Assembly (NCBI GenBank): GCA_964543935.1
Contig: CAZJAK010000003.1
Span: forward strand, 1 to 64,000
Direction: 5' to 3'
Origin: JAAYDK01 sp964543935
Lineage (GTDB): Bacteria > Spirochaetota > Spirochaetia > Sphaerochaetales > Sphaerochaetaceae
DNA length: 64,000 nt
How positions within the stretch are numbered: the first letter of the stretch is position 1; each line of letters starts with the position of its first letter. The notes beneath the pieces were generated by a model. That model saw nothing but the letters and a program-made list of their open reading frames with translations, was not told where the DNA came from and ran no database searches. Of the stretch, positions 60,711-64,000 are shown in pieces. Both the position numbers and the translations under genes were made by a program.

Positions 60711-61163
60711 TTAAAGATTCTCGAGAGCGCCGGAGAACAGACGTTTGATGGCAGCCACTTGACGACGTGAAAAATTTGCCAGAGCAGAATCGGAGAAGGC
60801 CTTCTCAAAGCGGGACTTCAATCCATTGAGGTCGAGGCCTTGGAAATCGATGCCGTCCCCGAGCGATGTAAGGAAATCGACGGTGGCATCTTTACCTTTG
60901 GCTGTCGCTTCCACCAATTTTTTCTGGAAATCGGCTTCATCCCAACGAGCCATGTATTCTTCTATTTTCGATTTGGGCAGGTCGGCGTCCTCCAGAATCT
61001 CCTGAACGACCGATTTCATGGCTTTCGTATCTTGTTCACCCTGCCAGCTGAATCCGAAAAACTGCATGGAGACAGAGGGTACGAAGAAGTACAGAGCGAA
61101 GAACACCACCGCGGCGAAGATGACCGCAGTCAATAAAGAACCGAAGAATCCGAATTTCCGCAT
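60711..61163 (-). CDS. Small single-helix membrane protein, unknown
   Basis: 150 residues: one N-terminal helix (LLTAVIFAAVVFFALYFFV, about residues 10-28), then a soluble, mostly helical and charged domain (EILEDADLPKSKIEEYMARWDE, FQKKLVEATAKGK, GLKSRFEKAF). GAGGAG precedes the ATG. Probably anchored in the inner membrane with its domain outside. No family was recognised. The gene is directly upstream of the metallohydrolase gene. Confidence 0.65.
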   Translation of the reverse strand: MRKFGFFGSLLTAVIFAAVVFFALYFFVPSVSMQFFGFSWQGEQDTKAMKSVVQEILEDADLPKSKIEEYMARWDEADFQKKLVEATAKGKDATVDFLTSLGDGIDFQGLDLNGLKSRFEKAFSDSALANFSRRQVAAIKRLFSGALENL

Positions 61164-61225
61164 GGTTTAGGCTCCTCTACAATTCGAGAGACATTCTACC
61201 ATAGCCAGGAATTTACCGCCACCGG

Positions 61226-61870
61226 TCACCAGAACATGCTGACGAGCGCGAAGCCCAGTTTGCCTTGGCTCCATTGGGGAGCCAGCGCCGCTTGATTGAA
61301 CCTGGCGATTGAGAAATCGGCTGACGGGACCTGATACATGGCGCTGAAAATGAAGTGGGCGATCCTGAGATCAAATTTGAAGCGGTAATCGAAGGTGATG
61401 TTCCGCATGAATGTGGTGCGGTCCTCAGTACTGAAAATATTGTGGGGCCGCCCCATCCAAAAGTAAGGGACGTAACCGGTGGCGACATCGATGCCCATCG
61501 GGAAGGCCAAGGCGAATCCCAACCGGGTATAGGATGCAACCTCTGTGGAGAAACCGATGGCGAGGGCGCCAAAGAGTTTTTGGGCGATATCATCCTCGTA
61601 GACCGGCTTGCCCTCTTCGGTCACATCCTTGATGTTGCCTTGGCGCAGGAACAAGTGCCCGTCCAATTCCAGCTTTTGAAGGCGCACACGCGCTTCATAT
61701 CCATTCAGGTAATTGCGGGTATCAATCCATGTCGCATATCTGGTCTCGGGCGAAAACGGATCGGCCTGGAACTGGATGAACGGTCCCACTCCGAAATCCA
61801 TGGCATCGCCGGCAAGGGGAAGCGCAATGAGAAGAAGTATGACTAGGAAGGTTGCAGCACGGAATCCCAT
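61226..61870 (-). CDS. Small outer-membrane barrel-like protein, tandem copy 1
   Basis: 214 residues with a Sec signal (MGFRAATFLVILLLIALPLAG) and beta-strand-rich sequence ending GKLGFALVSMFW, an aromatic C-terminus as recognised by the barrel assembly machinery. The ending LAPQWSQGKLGFALVSMFW is clearly related to that of the next protein (LAPQFDYGKLGASVTFILF), so they are paralogues. Function unknown. AGGGA precedes the ATG. Confidence 0.72.
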   Translation of the reverse strand: MGFRAATFLVILLLIALPLAGDAMDFGVGPFIQFQADPFSPETRYATWIDTRNYLNGYEARVRLQKLELDGHLFLRQGNIKDVTEEGKPVYEDDIAQKLFGALAIGFSTEVASYTRLGFALAFPMGIDVATGYVPYFWMGRPHNIFSTEDRTTFMRNITFDYRFKFDLRIAHFIFSAMYQVPSADFSIARFNQAALAPQWSQGKLGFALVSMFW

Positions 61871-61890
61871 GATTTTCCCTGTCGAACGAA

Positions 61891-61917
61891 CGGCCCCGTT
61901 TTTTCAGAACGGGGCCG
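61891..61917. other. Ten-base-pair hairpin between tandem barrel genes
   Basis: CGGCCCCGTT (61891-61900), a seven-base loop, AACGGGGCCG (61908-61917). No T-run follows on the minus strand, so it is not a standard terminator. It may protect or separate the upstream message from the downstream one. Confidence 0.6.
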
Positions 61918-61937
61918 CATGTCGAGATTGTCAGCTC

Positions 61938-62555
61938 CTAGAACAGGATGAATGTCACTGAAGCGCCCAGCTTGCCGTAGTCGAACTGCGGGGCGAGCTT
62001 GGTCGTGTCCATGTTAGCAAAAGTGAAGCCATCGGAATCGACCGTATAGTTCACACCAACCATGAGGTTGCCCAACTTGAGATCGACAGTGGCCCGGTAG
62101 GTCATCGGGGCGTTCATGAAGGCATCCTCGAAATCGGTGGTGGCGGTCAACTCGCCATTAGGTCCATAGATGCTGGCGTTGCCCTGATCGTCGATGAGGG
62201 CGTACACCCGCGGTCCCATGCCAAGGCCGACGCGGACCAGTCCGAGCAGGTCGAGCGAGATACCACCGGTGATCAATCCGGAAATCCCATGATACGTGGT
62301 GGAATCGACGGTTTCCTGGGAATACAGGCCAGCGATGTCCAACTCGGCGAACATGATCCTGGTGCGGATATCGGCACCGAAACCATAGTTCTCGATATTG
62401 GCCAACTGCGCCCAATCGAATTCGGCAGTTTCATACGGGTTGAAGCTGGGGACGAATTGAGCTGTCGCTCCGATTCCGAAATCGAAGAAACCGGCAAACA
62501 AGGCAGCCGGCACCATTGCCAAAACCAGTAAGGCAACCAGAAGTCTCTTTTTCAT
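61938..62555 (-). CDS. Small outer-membrane barrel-like protein, tandem copy 2
   Basis: 205 residues. Sec signal MKKRLLVALLVLAMVPAALFA, then FFDFGIGATAQFVPSFNPYETAEFDW and amphipathic strands, ending in GKLGASVTFILF with a C-terminal Phe. Related to the proteins encoded on both sides. GGAGAGAGGG precedes the ATG. Role unknown; a small pore or structural protein is plausible. Confidence 0.75.
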   Translation of the reverse strand: MKKRLLVALLVLAMVPAALFAGFFDFGIGATAQFVPSFNPYETAEFDWAQLANIENYGFGADIRTRIMFAELDIAGLYSQETVDSTTYHGISGLITGGISLDLLGLVRVGLGMGPRVYALIDDQGNASIYGPNGELTATTDFEDAFMNAPMTYRATVDLKLGNLMVGVNYTVDSDGFTFANMDTTKLAPQFDYGKLGASVTFILF

Positions 62556-62646
62556 AACACCCTCTCTCCTTGGGGAAGCAGCTTCCCCTTAATCTCATTA
62601 TCATTCTTCATGGCTGAAGGCGAACAACCTCGTACCATGAGACATC

Positions 62647-63264
62647 CTAAAACAAAGCCAACCGCAACACAACTCCTAAGTGGGCAGGACCGTTTGGTTG
62701 GAACAACTTGGCCCAGCCACCTTTGGAATTCAATCCTGTGAAGTCGGCCTGTGATTCCCAATAATAGGCGAATCCCAAGTTGGCTTTCCCGAACAAGAAA
62801 TCCACAGCGGCCCTGAAGTGGATTGGCGACTCGTTCACCACTTGGGTGAAATCTGTTTCCGACACCAACCGCCCATTCACCTTGGACTCCCCCGTTTCGG
62901 GAAATTCAAAATCGGTATGCAATCCAGCTCCGAATCCCAAATAGGCGAAGTCGGTGACGATCGGGAAACTCACTCCGGCCGAGGACAACAACGCAAGGCC
63001 GTTCGAGGAATCATCACCGGGTATCGCCAAAGCCGTCACATTGAACAAAGCCAGCCGCATGCCGACCTCGACGCCCAACAACCAATTGCCACCCGATACC
63101 ATGTCCTCGAAAAACTCATCGGCTGTATCAAGCGAACTACCTGCATACACCCCAGAGAATCCGAGGTCCAACTCGAATAAATCCCGTGCGACCACCGGTC
63201 CTGCACACATGATGAAGAGCAATGCGATCGCACAAAGTTTCTTACAAGCACCAGTACCGAACAT
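62647..63264 (-). CDS. Small outer-membrane barrel-like protein, tandem copy 3
   Basis: 205 residues. Signal peptide MFGTGACKKLCAIALLFIMCAGPVVA, strand-rich body (FELDLGFSGVYAGSS, WLLGVEVGMRLALFNV, YLGFGAGLHTDFEF), ending AHLGVVLRLALF with a C-terminal Phe. Same length and layout as copy 2 but more diverged. GGAG precedes the ATG. It is the first gene of the tandem set, behind the AT-rich promoter region 63265-63503. Confidence 0.72.
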   Translation of the reverse strand: MFGTGACKKLCAIALLFIMCAGPVVARDLFELDLGFSGVYAGSSLDTADEFFEDMVSGGNWLLGVEVGMRLALFNVTALAIPGDDSSNGLALLSSAGVSFPIVTDFAYLGFGAGLHTDFEFPETGESKVNGRLVSETDFTQVVNESPIHFRAAVDFLFGKANLGFAYYWESQADFTGLNSKGGWAKLFQPNGPAHLGVVLRLALF

Positions 63265-63302
63265 CTATCCACTCCAAAAACTTATTTCATACCAATATGA
63301 TT

Positions 63303-63330
63303 TATGTATCGCAAGTATAACAGCAGTCAA
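63303..63330 (-). promoter_or_regulatory. Promoter of the tandem barrel genes
   Basis: Minus strand: TTGACT (63330-63325), a 16-base spacer, TACATA (63308-63303), about 38 bases before the ATG. The rest of 63265-63503 is strongly AT-rich and holds no ORF or RNA gene that I can see. Confidence 0.5.
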
Positions 63331-63503
63331 GACAATATGGATACATATTTCCCATCATTTTTCAGATAAATGGCCAAAATTCAATGATTCCAACCATATC
63401 GATTGTTTTTTACACTAGGCGTACAATCCGTCATGAATTTTCAGGATAAAGATTTGTAAAAATTAGCTTTATACTTGCAACATCCATACTGGAAGGCATG
63501 GCA

Positions 63504-64000
63504 TTACTGAACAGCACCCTCTTGCAGATCAGCGAGTTCGCGCAACCAAGCAACCACACTCGAGTCACTGCTCATGCGCCAGTCCCCACGGGGCGACAAA
63601 GCCACCGAGCCCACCTTCGGCCCATCGGGCATGCACGAACGTTTGAACTGTTGCGAGAAGAAGCGCCGGTAAAACACCTTGAGCCATGTGATGATCACTG
63701 CCCGGTCATAGAGCCCTTCAAACGAAGCGCATGCGATGCGCACGATCTTGGCCGGACGGTAAGCCGACCGAATCGTATGGTACAAGAAAAAATCATGCAA
63801 CTCGTACGGTCCGACGATGGTCTCGGTTGTTTGGGATATCTTACCCTCCACCGCCGGCAACAGCTCTGGACTCACCGGTGTATCCAGCACATCCTTCAAG
63901 ACCGCCTCCAAAGGTTGACCGGCATGCAAGCGTGCCCAATAGGAGACCACATGGCGCACCAAAGTCTTGGGGACCGAGGCGTTGACGCCGTACATCGACA
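63504..64000 (-). CDS. nadE: Glutamine-dependent NAD+ synthetase, C-terminal part (5' end beyond window)
   Basis: The visible 165 residues match the C-terminal end of the long, glutaminase-fused NAD synthetases: SMYGVNASVPKTLVRHVVSYW, GPYELHDFFLYHTIR, and the very conserved FYRRFFSQQFKRSCMPDGPK with VGSVALSPRGDWRMSSD. The reading frame is open to the right edge, so the ATG at 63995 is internal. The amidotransferase and most of the synthetase domain lie outside. Confidence 0.92.
   Translation of the reverse strand, partial: SMYGVNASVPKTLVRHVVSYWARLHAGQPLEAVLKDVLDTPVSPELLPAVEGKISQTTETIVGPYELHDFFLYHTIRSAYRPAKIVRIACASFEGLYDRAVIITWLKVFYRRFFSQQFKRSCMPDGPKVGSVALSPRGDWRMSSDSSVVAWLRELADLQEGAVQ

Noticed and set aside
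63265..63503. Possible small RNA or tRNA in the AT-rich gap
   Set aside because: No cloverleaf, no strong hairpin with T-run and no ORF could be found; only a promoter for the barrel genes is supported.

Overview
The window is chromosomal DNA from a compact, high-G+C (roughly 57%, judged by eye) Gram-negative-type bacterium. Several things suggest the phylum Spirochaetota, close to Sphaerochaetaceae: families of very small outer-membrane-barrel-like proteins with aromatic C-termini, spirochaete-style lipoproteins, a CoaE with a GKN P-loop, and an M16C protease beside nfo. This placement is an inference from gene content and was not tested by any search. One run of ten Ns shows the sequence is a draft or metagenomic assembly. 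Nearly all genes have a clear AGGAGG-type ribosome site, and the recurring -10 element is TATACT.

Layout. 1-6691 (minus): glpK, cdaA, ybbR-like, acpS, truA, type-4 udg and priA (cut by the left edge), covering glycerol use, c-di-AMP, lipid carrier activation, tRNA modification and DNA repair. 6849-8973 (plus): a DRTGG protein, a HATPase anti-sigma-like protein and a degenerate iron-only-hydrogenase-like iron-sulfur protein, a probable redox or H2 sensing unit. 8953-13734: a large M16C zinc protease, endonuclease IV and a glycerophosphodiesterase. 13725-19667 (minus): surface and envelope proteins of unknown role around pepT. 19775-24802: a DUF2156 protein, a large lipoprotein and a two-component system. 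24999-28894 (plus): an ABC-2 export operon with its own YtrA-type GntR repressor and a palindromic operator on the promoter, a 49-residue membrane peptide, a DUF1576 membrane protein and a small partner. 28901-32671 (minus): a lower-G+C heterodimeric ABC exporter with a short leading ORF, probably acquired.

32865-49983 (minus) is a 17-kb colinear housekeeping block: mnmE, mnmG, rsmG, uppP, ftsK, a class IV aminotransferase, a DEAD-box helicase, an MsbA-like ABC exporter, plsC, an ECF transporter (ATPase fusion, T and S components) and guaA. It starts at a promoter so close to the mnmE GTG that the message is probably leaderless. The divergent gene epmA shows the same arrangement. epmA and efp (plus) and an epmB-like lysine aminomutase (minus, with an AraC-GyrI regulator between) together make an EF-P beta-lysylation set. 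53933-64000: an MFS transporter, a Pro/Val-rich membrane-anchored protein with a threefold LYP repeat, coaE, polA, a PhnP-like metallohydrolase, a small membrane protein, three tandem small barrel proteins and the C-terminal part of nadE at the right edge.

Convergent genes repeatedly overlap or abut at their 3' ends. The only two clear intrinsic terminators are after efp and after the MFS gene. No tRNA, rRNA, CRISPR array, insertion sequence or phage gene was seen.
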